Source: Pseudalgibacter alginicilyticus (lineage in GTDB: Bacteria > Bacteroidota > Bacteroidia > Flavobacteriales > Flavobacteriaceae). From it: 64,000 bases of DNA. The notes beneath the pieces are model-generated. The model ran no database searches, was not told the origin of the DNA, and saw only the letters and a program-made list of their open reading frames with translations. Location of the stretch: contig NZ_CP012898.1 of NCBI RefSeq assembly GCF_001310225.1, positions 868,001 through 932,000 on the forward strand, given 5' to 3'. Made by a program: the position numbers and the translations under genes. This document shows positions 55,183-63,464 of the stretch, one piece after another; positions within the stretch are counted from its first letter, which is position 1, and each line of letters begins with the position of its first letter.

Positions 55183-56421
55183 CTACTTACCTAATGGTGT
55201 AAATAAATCTTTACCGGCTTTCAATTTTTTCAACCTTAACAAAGCTTCTACATAATAATAATCAGCATAAATTATAGAATAATCAATTTCCGACCCTGCT
55301 GGTTTATGCCCAGTAGAATGTAATAATATAGCAGAGTTTGCATCTTTACTTTGATAGTTCTCCGAAAGTTCTATCAACATTTTTTCTGCCTTATCTCTAT
55401 ACATTTCGGCTAATTGAGCATTTTTTGTTAAAGTAGACAACTCCAGTATAGCCGAAGCTACTACTGCTGCGGCAGAAGCATCTTTTGGTTCATTTGGTAT
55501 TCCTGGCGCATTAAAATCCCAATACGGAATTAAATCCTCTGGCAAACGTTCTAAATACACTTGAGTCACTTTTTCAACAAAATCTAAATATTTAGGGTCT
55601 TTAGTTTCTCTATAAACCAAAGTATAACCATATATAGCCCAAGCTTGGCCACGAGCCCACATGCTTGTATCACTATAACCTTGATGTGTAACACCCTTAA
55701 TTTTTTTGCCAGTATCTTTGTCATATACAACAACATGATAGGAAGTATAATCAGGTCTAAAATGATTTTCAATAGTTACATCCGCATGACTTACAGCTAT
55801 ATCATACAATGATTTACTTCCTCCATTTTTTGACGCCCAAAACATCATTTCCAAATTAATCATATTATCCATGATAGTATTATGTTGTGGCCATTCCATA
55901 TTTGGTACATCTCTAGGCCAAGATAAAATCGTTCCCACATTAGGATTAAAAAGGGTTGCTAAAGTATCAGCCGTTTTAAGAACAACTTCTTTGTACTCTG
56001 GTATATTTGTTAATCTATACCCATTACCAAAACTATTGTAGACTTGAAATCCTAAATCATGATCTAAAGCTGGAGTTACAGAAAGAGGTTTAAGATATTG
56101 TGTAAACTTATCTGCCGCTACTTCCCATTTTTTATCCCCTGTGAACTCATACAAATACCAAAGCTCACCCGGCCAAAATCCACTAGTCCAATCTTTATAA
56201 TCAACAAACCTCCACGTTTTACTATCTGGAGCAATATTTCTAGGTATGTCGCCTTCTTTAGTCACAAGTTTTAATGCTTTGGTAGTTTGTTCAACACAAT
56301 ATCTTAACTGAGCATCTATATCAAACACCTTGTCTTGATTTGCTTTTTTATTAGTGTTTCCACAGCTCGTTGCAATTATTGTTATAAAGAGCAAACCTAA
56401 AACCTGTAATCTAATCCCCAT
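55183..56421 (-). CDS. GH88-family unsaturated glucuronyl hydrolase, lipoprotein
   Basis: The 412-residue protein has a lipobox (ATSC, C20) and then an (alpha/alpha)6-barrel of the GH88 family (WTSGFWPGELWYLYEFTG; NLEMMFWASKNGG; HQGYSDTSMWARGQAWAIYGY). The enzyme removes unsaturated uronic acids from oligosaccharides released by polysaccharide lyases, for example from ulvan or glycosaminoglycans. No lyase, SusCD pair or sulfatase is adjacent, so it is not in a visible polysaccharide-utilisation locus. Its products could feed the KDG-kinase-like gene at 25575. Confidence 0.88.
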   Translation of the reverse strand: MGIRLQVLGLLFITIIATSCGNTNKKANQDKVFDIDAQLRYCVEQTTKALKLVTKEGDIPRNIAPDSKTWRFVDYKDWTSGFWPGELWYLYEFTGDKKWEVAADKFTQYLKPLSVTPALDHDLGFQVYNSFGNGYRLTNIPEYKEVVLKTADTLATLFNPNVGTILSWPRDVPNMEWPQHNTIMDNMINLEMMFWASKNGGSKSLYDIAVSHADVTIENHFRPDYTSYHVVVYDKDTGKKIKGVTHQGYSDTSMWARGQAWAIYGYTLVYRETKDPKYLDFVEKVTQVYLERLPEDLIPYWDFNAPGIPNEPKDASAAAVVASAILELSTLTKNAQLAEMYRDKAEKMLIELSENYQSKDANSAILLHSTGHKPAGSEIDYSIIYADYYYVEALLRLKKLKAGKDLFTPLGK

Positions 56422-56657
56422 AATACCTTATTATATTTATAATGTTTTATATTAACAGCAATATTAGCAAGAATCTCATGTTAAGTCAATAAATTATGAT
56501 GCAAACAGTATAAATTATAGGTACAATTAGCAATTATATATTAATTATTATTCTTGCTTTTATAATAATAGCCATTAGGCATTTCAAACTATTTACCTCT
56601 TTTATAAAAATTAATTTATTTAAAACTCTCAAAAAAATATTGCTCATTTAAATATTA

Positions 56658-56673
56658 ATCGTAATATTGCAAT
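56658..56673. promoter_or_regulatory. ArsR operator-like dyad before arsR
   Basis: ATCGTAATATTGCAAT is an imperfect 16-bp dyad (6 of 8 pairs), ending 16 bases before the arsR ATG. It is repeated in slightly changed form at 57038 before the next gene, with the flanking AATGAATAAATAAAT-type sequence also conserved. Confidence 0.55.
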
Positions 56674-56689
56674 GAATAAATAAATAGTA

Positions 56690-57019
56690 ATGGGATTAGC
56701 CAAAACAGAATTATATACCGATTTACAAAATCAAATTGCATTATTTGCCAAAGTGTTTGGACACCCTGCTCGTGTAGCTATTTTAGAATACTTATTTAAC
56801 ACAAGCACATGTGTTTGTGGTGATTTGGTAAACGAAATAGGATTAGCACAACCTACAATTTCTCAACATTTAAAAGAATTAAAACATTTAGGACTCATTA
56901 AAGGAAGCGTTGAAGGTACAAGTGTATGTTATTGTATTGACAAAGATAACTGGACCGAAATGAAAAATGTTATGTTTGATTTTTTAGACCAAGATATTTC
57001 TAAAACAGATTGCTGTTAA
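56690..57019 (+). CDS. arsR: ArsR-family metalloregulator
   Basis: The 109-residue winged-helix repressor has the typical HTH (FGHPARVAILEYL, then VNEIGLAQPTISQHLKELKHLGLIKG). A cysteine pair at C41/C43 (TCVCGDL) lies close to the classic ArsR As(III) site, with more cysteines at 80, 82, 108 and 109 that could complete a trithiol site. It should repress the four-gene arsenic operon and release DNA on As(III) binding. It is the first gene of the unit. Confidence 0.93.
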   Translation: MGLAKTELYTDLQNQIALFAKVFGHPARVAILEYLFNTSTCVCGDLVNEIGLAQPTISQHLKELKHLGLIKGSVEGTSVCYCIDKDNWTEMKNVMFDFLDQDISKTDCC

Positions 57020-57037
57020 AAAAATTTCACATTAATA

Positions 57038-57053
57038 ATCGCATTATTGCAAT
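57038..57053. promoter_or_regulatory. Second ArsR operator-like dyad, inside the operon
   Basis: ATCGCATTATTGCAAT differs from the site at 56658 in three positions and keeps the half-site ATTGCAAT. It ends 14 bases before the start of the DUF6428 gene, almost the same geometry as at arsR. Confidence 0.55.
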
Positions 57054-57067
57054 AAACAAATACAAAA

Positions 57068-57535
57068 ATGACACTTTCAGAAGTAAAATCAAAATTAAGT
57101 CAATTAGAAACCATAGCGTTCCAATTACCAAACGGTGAATTAGTACCAAACCATTTTCACGTTACAGAAGTTGGAAAAATAACAAAACACTTTATTGATT
57201 GTGGAGGAACTGTACGTCATGAAGATGTAGTAAATTTTCAACTATGGAATGCTAACGATTACGACCACAGATTACATCCCGAAAAATTATTAAAAATTAT
57301 AGAACTTTCAGAAAAAACCTTAGGCATCTCAGATTCAGAAATTGAAGTTGAATACCAAGGGGATACCATTGGAAAATTTGGATTGGATTTTGACGGGGCC
57401 AACTTTTTATTAATTAACAAACAAACCGATTGCTTAGCAAAAGACAACTGTGGTATTCCTGTGGAAAAACAAAGAGTTAAACTAACCGATTTAAACAGTC
57501 AACCCTGTTGTACACCGGATGGAAACTGTTGTTAA
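57068..57535 (+). CDS. DUF6428-family protein of the arsenic operon
   Basis: The 155-residue protein, assigned from memory to DUF6428, is found in Bacteroidota ars operons between arsR and arsC. It has the block NHFHVTEVGKITKHFIDCGG and a cysteine-rich C-terminus with paired cysteines (PCCTPDGNCC), plus C at about 132 and 138 (DCLAKDNCG). No enzyme motif is recognised. The cysteine pairs suggest binding of arsenite or another thiophilic metal, as a chaperone or buffer; this is inference. It begins 48 bases after arsR, behind its own operator copy. Confidence 0.8.
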   Translation: MTLSEVKSKLSQLETIAFQLPNGELVPNHFHVTEVGKITKHFIDCGGTVRHEDVVNFQLWNANDYDHRLHPEKLLKIIELSEKTLGISDSEIEVEYQGDTIGKFGLDFDGANFLLINKQTDCLAKDNCGIPVEKQRVKLTDLNSQPCCTPDGNCC

Positions 57536-57570
57536 AAATAAATATTAATTAAAATACTAACCAATAAACC

Positions 57571-58185
57571 ATGTTATTTCAAAACATTAAAAACGTTATT
57601 TCAAGTTTAAACCCTGACACTATTTCAGAAGAAAGAAAAGCTATTTTAAACCCACTTGCTGAATTTATTCAATCCAAAGCTTCAAAAAATCAAGACATTA
57701 GAATCAATTTTATTTGTACACATAATTCACGTCGAAGTCATTTATCACAAGTTTGGGCACAAACCATGGCCTATCATTTTGGTATAAAAAATGTCTTTTG
57801 CTATTCAGGAGGTACAGAAAGTACTGCGCTTTTTCCAATGGCAGCAGAAACATTAAAAAATTCAGGCTTTAATATTCAAACAATTTCGGAAGGTAGCAAC
57901 CCTGTTTACAGCATTAAATATTCAGAAAACGAACATCCAATCATTGGGTTTTCAAAAAAATTAGATGATGATTTTAATCCCAAATCTGGATTTGCCGCCA
58001 TCATGACTTGCGATTCTGCTAATGAAGCCTGCCCTTTTGTTGCAGGAGCAGAAAAGCGAATCCCCATAACTTTTGAAGATCCAAAAGCTTTTGACAATAC
58101 ACCGCAACAAGCTGAAAAATACATTGAAAGAAGTTTGCAAATAGCAAACGAATTATTTTACATTTTCACACAAATAAATTCTTAA
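57571..58185 (+). CDS. arsC: Arsenate reductase, low-molecular-weight phosphatase type
   Basis: The 204-residue protein has the phosphatase-like loop C49-T-H-N-S-R-R-S (CX5R), followed by [10 protein letters not shown] second cysteine pair [10 protein letters not shown] supplies resolving thiols. It is longer than the ~135-residue thioredoxin-coupled ArsC and resembles the Bacteroidota protein-tyrosine-phosphatase-like arsenate reductase. It would reduce arsenate to arsenite for export by the next gene, five bases away. The electron donor (thioredoxin or bacillithiol) is not shown by the sequence. Confidence 0.88.
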   Translation: MLFQNIKNVISSLNPDTISEERKAILNPLAEFIQSKASKNQDIRINFICTHNSRRSHLSQVWAQTMAYHFGIKNVFCYSGGTESTALFPMAAETLKNSGFNIQTISEGSNPVYSIKYSENEHPIIGFSKKLDDDFNPKSGFAAIMTCDSANEACPFVAGAEKRIPITFEDPKAFDNTPQQAEKYIERSLQIANELFYIFTQINS

Positions 58186-58189
58186 AAAA

Positions 58190-59239
58190 ATGGCAACAAA
58201 AAAATTAAGTTTTTTAGACAGAAATCTTACACTTTGGATTTTTGTCGCTATGGCTATTGGGGTAGGACTTGGATATTTTATTCCCTCTTTTCCTAATATC
58301 ATAAACTCATTTAACAGTGGAACAACCAACATTCCAATTGCTATTGGTTTGATTTTAATGATGTATCCTCCTTTAGCGAAGGTTAATTATGCGCTTTTAC
58401 CTAAAGTTTTCAAAAACACTAAAATACTATCTATTTCACTAATTCTTAATTGGATTGTTGGCCCTGTTTTAATGTTTATTTTGGCTATCACTTTTTTGCG
58501 TGATTATCCAGAATACATGGTTGGGTTAATTTTAATTGGTTTAGCTCGTTGCATTGCTATGGTTTTAGTTTGGAACGACCTTGCCGATGGTAGTAGTGAA
58601 TACGGTGCAGGATTAGTAGCGCTAAACAGTATTTTTCAAGTGTTTGCCTACAGTTTTTATGCTTGGATTTTTATAACCGTACTTCCACCCTATTTTGGCT
58701 TTGAAGGTGCCATTGTGAATATCTCTATTGCAACCATTGCTGAAAGTGTGGCTATTTATTTAGGAGTTCCGTTTTTAATGGGAATTTTAAGTCGACTAAT
58801 TTTAGTCAAATTAAAAGGTGAAGAATGGTACATTCAAAAATTTATTCCTGCCATTTCACCAATGACTTTAATTGCACTTTTATTTACAATTGTGGTTATG
58901 TTTTCATTAAAAGGTGAATTGATTGTTGAAATTCCAATGGATGTTCTAATCATTGCTGTACCTCTATTAATTTATTTTACTTTAATGTTTATCATTGGTT
59001 TTTTCTTTACAAAAGCCATGGGCGCAGAATATGACAAAACTGCTGCTGTTGCATTTACAGCTGCAGGAAATAATTTCGAATTAGCAATTGCCGTAGCAAT
59101 TGCCGTATTCGGGCTCAATTCAGGGCAAGCTTTTACTGGCGTGATTGGCCCTTTAGTAGAAGTACCTGCATTAATTTTATTAGTTCGTGTATCGTTTTGG
59201 TTGAAGAAAAAATATTATGACAAACCTAAACTTGCATAA
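58190..59239 (+). CDS. acr3: ACR3-family arsenite efflux transporter
   Basis: The 349-residue protein has ten hydrophobic segments and the ACR3 signature around the essential cysteine in [20 protein letters not shown]. The segment [19 protein letters not shown] near the C-terminus is also characteristic. It exports As(III) across the inner membrane using the proton gradient. It is the last gene of the operon and is followed by a terminator at 59286. Confidence 0.95.
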   Translation: MATKKLSFLDRNLTLWIFVAMAIGVGLGYFIPSFPNIINSFNSGTTNIPIAIGLILMMYPPLAKVNYALLPKVFKNTKILSISLILNWIVGPVLMFILAITFLRDYPEYMVGLILIGLARCIAMVLVWNDLADGSSEYGAGLVALNSIFQVFAYSFYAWIFITVLPPYFGFEGAIVNISIATIAESVAIYLGVPFLMGILSRLILVKLKGEEWYIQKFIPAISPMTLIALLFTIVVMFSLKGELIVEIPMDVLIIAVPLLIYFTLMFIIGFFFTKAMGAEYDKTAAVAFTAAGNNFELAIAVAIAVFGLNSGQAFTGVIGPLVEVPALILLVRVSFWLKKKYYDKPKLA

Positions 59240-59285
59240 TAACTTACATGTGTTATAGTTACTAAAACAAACACCATTTATATTT

Positions 59286-59320
59286 ATCCCGATGCTTCTA
59301 AAAGTTATCGGGATTTTTTT
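59286..59320 (+). terminator. Rho-independent terminator of the arsenic operon
   Basis: ATCCCGAT (59286-59293) pairs with ATCGGGAT (59307-59314), with a T-run to 59320. No U-run is present on the minus strand, so it serves the ars operon only. Confidence 0.82.
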
Positions 59321-59325
59321 ATTAA

Positions 59326-59586
59326 CTATTTCTTTTTTAAAAGGTAAGTGTAAACCCACATTAATGTAAAAGTTGGAATCACATCAAAACCAGGTAATAC
59401 CTCCTCTACAAAAGCAATAATCCCTGCTATTTTACCCGCCTTTCCTTTATAAAGTTTGGTCATTAACCAACCTGAAATTGGTGCCCAAACAATATCTGTA
59501 AACTCGCCAATCCCCGGAATTACAAACGATACAAAACCAATGGCATCAAATAATATTCCTAAGATTAATTTTTTGTATTTATTCAT
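59326..59586 (-). CDS. Small hypothetical membrane protein
   Basis: The 86-residue protein has two or three hydrophobic segments (about 8-26, 33-45 and 65-83) and a basic C-terminal end LLKKK. I do not recognise a family. The pattern GILFDAIGFVSFVIPGIGEFTDIVWAPISGW looks like conserved small inner-membrane proteins of Bacteroidota. It lies between the ars terminator and folE, 40 bases downstream of folE on the same strand, and may share its transcript. Confidence 0.7.
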   Translation of the reverse strand: MNKYKKLILGILFDAIGFVSFVIPGIGEFTDIVWAPISGWLMTKLYKGKAGKIAGIIAFVEEVLPGFDVIPTFTLMWVYTYLLKKK

Positions 59587-59626
59587 TCAGTATTTTTTTC
59601 TATTGAGAGCAAGAAATATACCAAAA

Positions 59627-60214
59627 TTATTTCCCAATAAGTTTTAAAAATTCGTTTCTGGTTTCAATTTTTTCAAACTGACCTCTAAATCCAGATGTAG
59701 TAGTTAATGAATTTTGTTTTTGCACACCACGCATCATCATGCACATATGAGACGCTTCAATAACAACAGCTACCCCCTGAGGTTTTAAAGTATTATTTAT
59801 ACAATCTAATATCTGCTCTGTTAAGCGTTCTTGCACTTGTAATCTTCTAGAAAAAACATCTACAATTCTTGGTAATTTGCTCAAGCCTACAATTTGCCCA
59901 TTAGGTATATAAGCTATATGAGCTTTTCCAAAAAAAGGCAAAATATGATGTTCACACAGTGAATACAACTCTATATCTTTTACAATAACCATTTCATTAT
60001 ATGACTCCTTAAACATAGCTCCTTTGAGAATTTCTACTGGGTCTTGATGGTAGCCTTGTGTTAAAAACTGCATAGCTTTTGAAGCGCGCTCAGGTGTTTT
60101 TAGTAACCCTTCACGCTTGGGGTCTTCCCCTAAATCTTGAATAATGCTTTTATATCTATCTTTAACATCATCGGTTACCTGCATGTTAAATTCTTCAAAC
60201 TGTTTATATGGCAT
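59627..60214 (-). CDS. folE: GTP cyclohydrolase I
   Basis: The 195-residue protein has the zinc site C-E-H-H in [22 protein letters not shown] and [14 protein letters not shown] with the second zinc cysteine. The arginines for GTP binding are in [19 protein letters not shown]. It converts GTP to dihydroneopterin triphosphate for folate and possibly biopterin synthesis. It starts from ATG 60214; MQVTDD ten codons later is an alternative start. Confidence 0.94.
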   Translation of the reverse strand: MPYKQFEEFNMQVTDDVKDRYKSIIQDLGEDPKREGLLKTPERASKAMQFLTQGYHQDPVEILKGAMFKESYNEMVIVKDIELYSLCEHHILPFFGKAHIAYIPNGQIVGLSKLPRIVDVFSRRLQVQERLTEQILDCINNTLKPQGVAVVIEASHMCMMMRGVQKQNSLTTTSGFRGQFEKIETRNEFLKLIGK

Positions 60215-60275
60215 CTTATTATTGTTTTTAAATAAGAATTTGAACTTTTAAATTGTACAAAATCAATATTAATTA

Positions 60276-60302
60276 CAAATTTAAGAATAATGCATGACAC
60301 AA
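60276..60302 (-). promoter_or_regulatory. Bacteroidota promoter for folE
   Basis: On the minus strand TAAATTTG (60283 to 60276) matches the -7 consensus. TTG (60302 to 60300) lies 16 bases upstream as a -33 element. The start codon is about 60 bases downstream. Confidence 0.45.
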
Positions 60303-60377
60303 AATCATTTTAGTCTTGTATAGTAATAAGTAAAGTATTAATTTCAACATTTATAAGTAAATATAACCTGTTCAAAG

Positions 60378-61043
60378 TTGATGATTAAAGCACGCAATAT
60401 CCATAAATACTATAATGATTTACACGTTTTAAAAGGTGTTGATTTACAAATTACTAAAAGTGAAATCGTTTCTATTGTTGGGGCTTCTGGAGCTGGCAAA
60501 ACAACATTACTTCAAATTTTAGGTACACTTGACAGAGCTTCCTCTGATGAAGATTATAATTTAACCATTAACAACATCAACGTTGGAGCTTTAAATGACA
60601 AGGCCTTGGCTAAGTTTAGAAATGAACATATTGGTTTTATTTTTCAGTTCCATCAATTACTGCCTGAATTTTCTGCTTTAGAAAACGTATGCCTACCCGC
60701 TTTTATAAAAGGCACTAAAAAAGTAGATGCCGAAAAACGTGCCAAAGAACTTTTAGATTTTTTAGGTTTATCCCATAGATATCACCACAAACCAAGTGAG
60801 CTTTCTGGTGGAGAACAACAACGTGTAGCGGTAGCAAGAGCGCTTGTCAACAATCCTGAGCTGATTTTTGCAGATGAACCTTCTGGAAATTTAGATAGTG
60901 AATCCGCAGAAAATTTGCACAGCCTATTTTTTAAATTACGTGATGAATTCGGACAAACTTTTGTGATTGTTACTCATAATGAAGAATTAGCTAATTTAGC
61001 AGACAGAAAATTAGTGATGGTTGATGGAAAAATAGTTGGCTAA
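60378..61043 (+). CDS. lolD: LolD-like ABC transporter ATP-binding protein
   Basis: The 221-residue ATPase has Walker [10 protein letters not shown], the Q-loop [10 protein letters not shown], the signature [15 protein letters not shown] and Walker [11 protein letters not shown]. The sequence belongs to the MacB/LolD class that moves lipoproteins or other substrates with an FtsX-like membrane partner. No LolC/LolE permease gene is adjacent, which is common for this gene in Flavobacteriaceae. The last 33 bases overlap, tail to tail, the end of the MFS gene. Confidence 0.9.
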   Translation: MMIKARNIHKYYNDLHVLKGVDLQITKSEIVSIVGASGAGKTTLLQILGTLDRASSDEDYNLTINNINVGALNDKALAKFRNEHIGFIFQFHQLLPEFSALENVCLPAFIKGTKKVDAEKRAKELLDFLGLSHRYHHKPSELSGGEQQRVAVARALVNNPELIFADEPSGNLDSESAENLHSLFFKLRDEFGQTFVIVTHNEELANLADRKLVMVDGKIVG

Positions 61044-62210
61044 TCTTTTCTTATCATATAAGGCTATCAAACCAAAAATGGGACCCACTGCTAATATTAA
61101 AAATAAATACTTTGAATCCATATGGTTTTTTAAACTACTTAAAAGTTGAATGCTTACAATAGTGATAGCAAAGCCTATAGAATTTACAATCGTTAAAGCA
61201 GTACCCTTATACTCTGCTTCAACTTTTTGAGCAATTAAAGTTGAAAATAATGGAGAATCTGCAATAACAACCATACCCCAAAAAATAAGAAAACCAATAA
61301 ATAGAATTTCAGATTGCTGTAAAAAAAATAAAGGAGAAGCTAGACAACAAAAACAAGATAATCCAAGTGAAATTATAGCCATTTTTTTTGTTCCAAAACT
61401 CTCTGATAAATAACCTGAACCTACACAAGCTAATCCGCCAGTGGCAATTATAATAAAACTTAAAACAGGTATATTGAAATGAGTTCCTGGATGATAAAAT
61501 GTATATGATGCTAATAATACTGGCGTAAAAGCCCAAAAAGCATACAATTCCCACATATGTCCAAAATATCCAAAGGCAGCTGAACGAAAACTAGGTTTCT
61601 TAAAAACCTTGTATGTTATTGAAAGATCTAACTTCGTTACAATTTTTCTAAAAGGACCATTTGGCACAAATAATAAAATAAACAAGCCACCCAAAAAAGC
61701 TAAAACAGTGGTTATATATACAATCCATTTCCAAAGTATAAAGCCTCCAAAGCCTTTTAATAAATGTGGAAATGCCGTTCCTATAACCAAAGCGCCAACT
61801 AAAAACCCGAGCGATTTACCCAATCCTTTTTCATAATAATCAGATGCTATTTTCATCCCAACAGGATAAATACCAGCTAAAAAAAATCCGGTAAAGAACC
61901 TAAACAATAACAAGCTTTTTATAGTATTCCCTTCAAAAACTATAGATAAATTAAACAATCCTCCTAAAATAGCACTAATAAAAAACACTTTTGAAGGAGA
62001 AAAACGGTCTGTAATACATAATACAGCAAACAAAAAAGTTCCAAAAATAAAACCAAATTGTACAGCTGATGTTAAATGCCCTAAGGCCGAATCTCTCAAA
62101 TTGAAACTAGTAACCAAATCTGCCATAACGCCATTTCCTGCAAACCATAACGAGGTACAACAAAATTGAGAGAAAACAATTATAGGTAAAATATGCCTGG
62201 AACGATTCAT
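61011..62210 (-). CDS. MFS transporter
   Basis: The 399-residue protein has twelve predicted transmembrane segments, with the MFS loop-2/3-like sequence [10 protein letters not shown] and the first half [28 protein letters not shown]. Such proteins exchange or export small molecules; the substrate cannot be told from sequence. Its 3' end overlaps lolD by 33 bases in antisense, so both transcripts end inside each other. It and the following lipoprotein gene are both on the minus strand. Confidence 0.85.
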   Translation of the reverse strand: MNRSRHILPIIVFSQFCCTSLWFAGNGVMADLVTSFNLRDSALGHLTSAVQFGFIFGTFLFAVLCITDRFSPSKVFFISAILGGLFNLSIVFEGNTIKSLLLFRFFTGFFLAGIYPVGMKIASDYYEKGLGKSLGFLVGALVIGTAFPHLLKGFGGFILWKWIVYITTVLAFLGGLFILLFVPNGPFRKIVTKLDLSITYKVFKKPSFRSAAFGYFGHMWELYAFWAFTPVLLASYTFYHPGTHFNIPVLSFIIIATGGLACVGSGYLSESFGTKKMAIISLGLSCFCCLASPLFFLQQSEILFIGFLIFWGMVVIADSPLFSTLIAQKVEAEYKGTALTIVNSIGFAITIVSIQLLSSLKNHMDSKYLFLILAVGPIFGLIALYDKKRLANYFSINHH

Positions 62211-62370
62211 AAATTATTTAATTGTTGACGAATTTAATTTAAATGGTAGTTTTTTAGTCAACTTTTTAAATGTTTTTACTTAATACACTCTCAATTTACT
62301 TAAACTATCCTATTTCAAACAACGGAATTTATTTTTAACACTAATAGATTATCAATTATATTCTGAATAA

Positions 62371-62408
62371 AAAAAGGTTTTGAGACTATATTATTAAAAC
62401 TCAAAACC
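62371..62408 (-). terminator. Rho-independent terminator for the minus-strand lipoprotein gene
   Basis: GGTTTTGAG (62376-62384) pairs with CTCAAAACC (62400-62408). The A-run 62369-62375 becomes the U-run of the minus-strand transcript. The plus-strand side also ends in T, so it may work in both directions. Confidence 0.75.
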
Positions 62409-62443
62409 CTTTTTTAATAAGTTAGTAAACTATTTACTTTTTA

Positions 62444-63253
62444 TTAATTTCCAATTTCATATGTCTTTCCTAAAATAGTAATTGTAGCTTCAGTATAATT
62501 AATTTTTATATCCTCAATGCTTGCTACATCAACATCTAAAATTCCTGATTTTATACTTCTAGGCAATAAATCAAAATGTAGAGGTTCTTCAGTTGTTAAA
62601 GTATAATCAACATCTTTTGAGCTTGTACCTGTCTGTACACCATCTAATAAATATTCGTCATCCCAAATATTTAATGGTGTGTCAATACCTACTACCCAAG
62701 TTCTTGTTGAGTTTTCTGTGTAATTAATAGTTTCACCTGTACTTGTTGTGATTTTTCCATTTTGAATCACTACACTATATTCTAAATTATCCTCTTCATT
62801 TTTCCCTAAATTTTTTACAATGTGGATACCTTCTACTTTAAAATCTTCATGATAATAATCAGAGAAAGTTGTTGTATGTTGACTATCTACTTCACCATAC
62901 CAACCTGTTGATACAATTGTAGCAACACCTCTACGTGTTATACCATCTTGGCATAGTACACCTGTTTGATAATCGATAGTGATTGTTTTTGGAAATGTGG
63001 TGAAATCAAGTGGTGATATAGTTACTACAGGTCCTTCATCCTTAGTTGTACTTGATTTTGATAACGTAGTAGAATTTTCAGCATTCAAAACAGCATCACC
63101 ACTATTATTACCTAAATCTTGAAACACCTTACTTATCGTAACATATTCAGTTAATGCGTCAGCAGCTTTTGCTGAATCAATACTTTGTGTTAATTCATTT
63201 TCTTCACAATTCATAAAAAGAATGGCGAAAATTGGGACTATTATTTTTTTCAT
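62444..63253 (-). CDS. Hypothetical lipoprotein
   Basis: The 269-residue protein has a short signal and lipobox (FMNC, C16), followed by a Ser/Thr/Asn-rich linker to about 80. A predicted beta-rich domain follows, with a single cysteine at about residue 109 (TGVLCQDGITRRG) and repeated strands. I do not recognise a family. Proteins of this type are common, poorly conserved surface lipoproteins in Flavobacteriaceae. It stands between the MFS gene and the TIGR02757 gene, with its own terminator. Confidence 0.7.
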   Translation of the reverse strand: MKKIIVPIFAILFMNCEENELTQSIDSAKAADALTEYVTISKVFQDLGNNSGDAVLNAENSTTLSKSSTTKDEGPVVTISPLDFTTFPKTITIDYQTGVLCQDGITRRGVATIVSTGWYGEVDSQHTTTFSDYYHEDFKVEGIHIVKNLGKNEEDNLEYSVVIQNGKITTSTGETINYTENSTRTWVVGIDTPLNIWDDEYLLDGVQTGTSSKDVDYTLTTEEPLHFDLLPRSIKSGILDVDVASIEDIKINYTEATITILGKTYEIGN

Positions 63254-63464
63254 AATACATTATTTTAGTGGAGTAAATAACGTTAATTTTTTTTTCTATT
63301 TTATAAAATCACATTATTTTACGCTTTTTAAAGTTGTTTTTGTGCATTTTGTCGATATTTTAAATAATTTAAAGAAATATTAGCAACTATTTTTAAAACT
63401 TATATATGTTTTTAATTAGTACTTTTGAAATCATTTTATACATCAAAATTATAACTTCTTAAAT
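63254..63464. other. Divergent gap, lipoprotein to TIGR02757 gene
   Basis: These 211 AT-rich bases hold no gene. TAAATTTG at 63460-63467 matches the -7 consensus but overlaps the start codon of the next gene, so it is probably fortuitous unless the transcript begins inside the frame. Confidence 0.4.
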
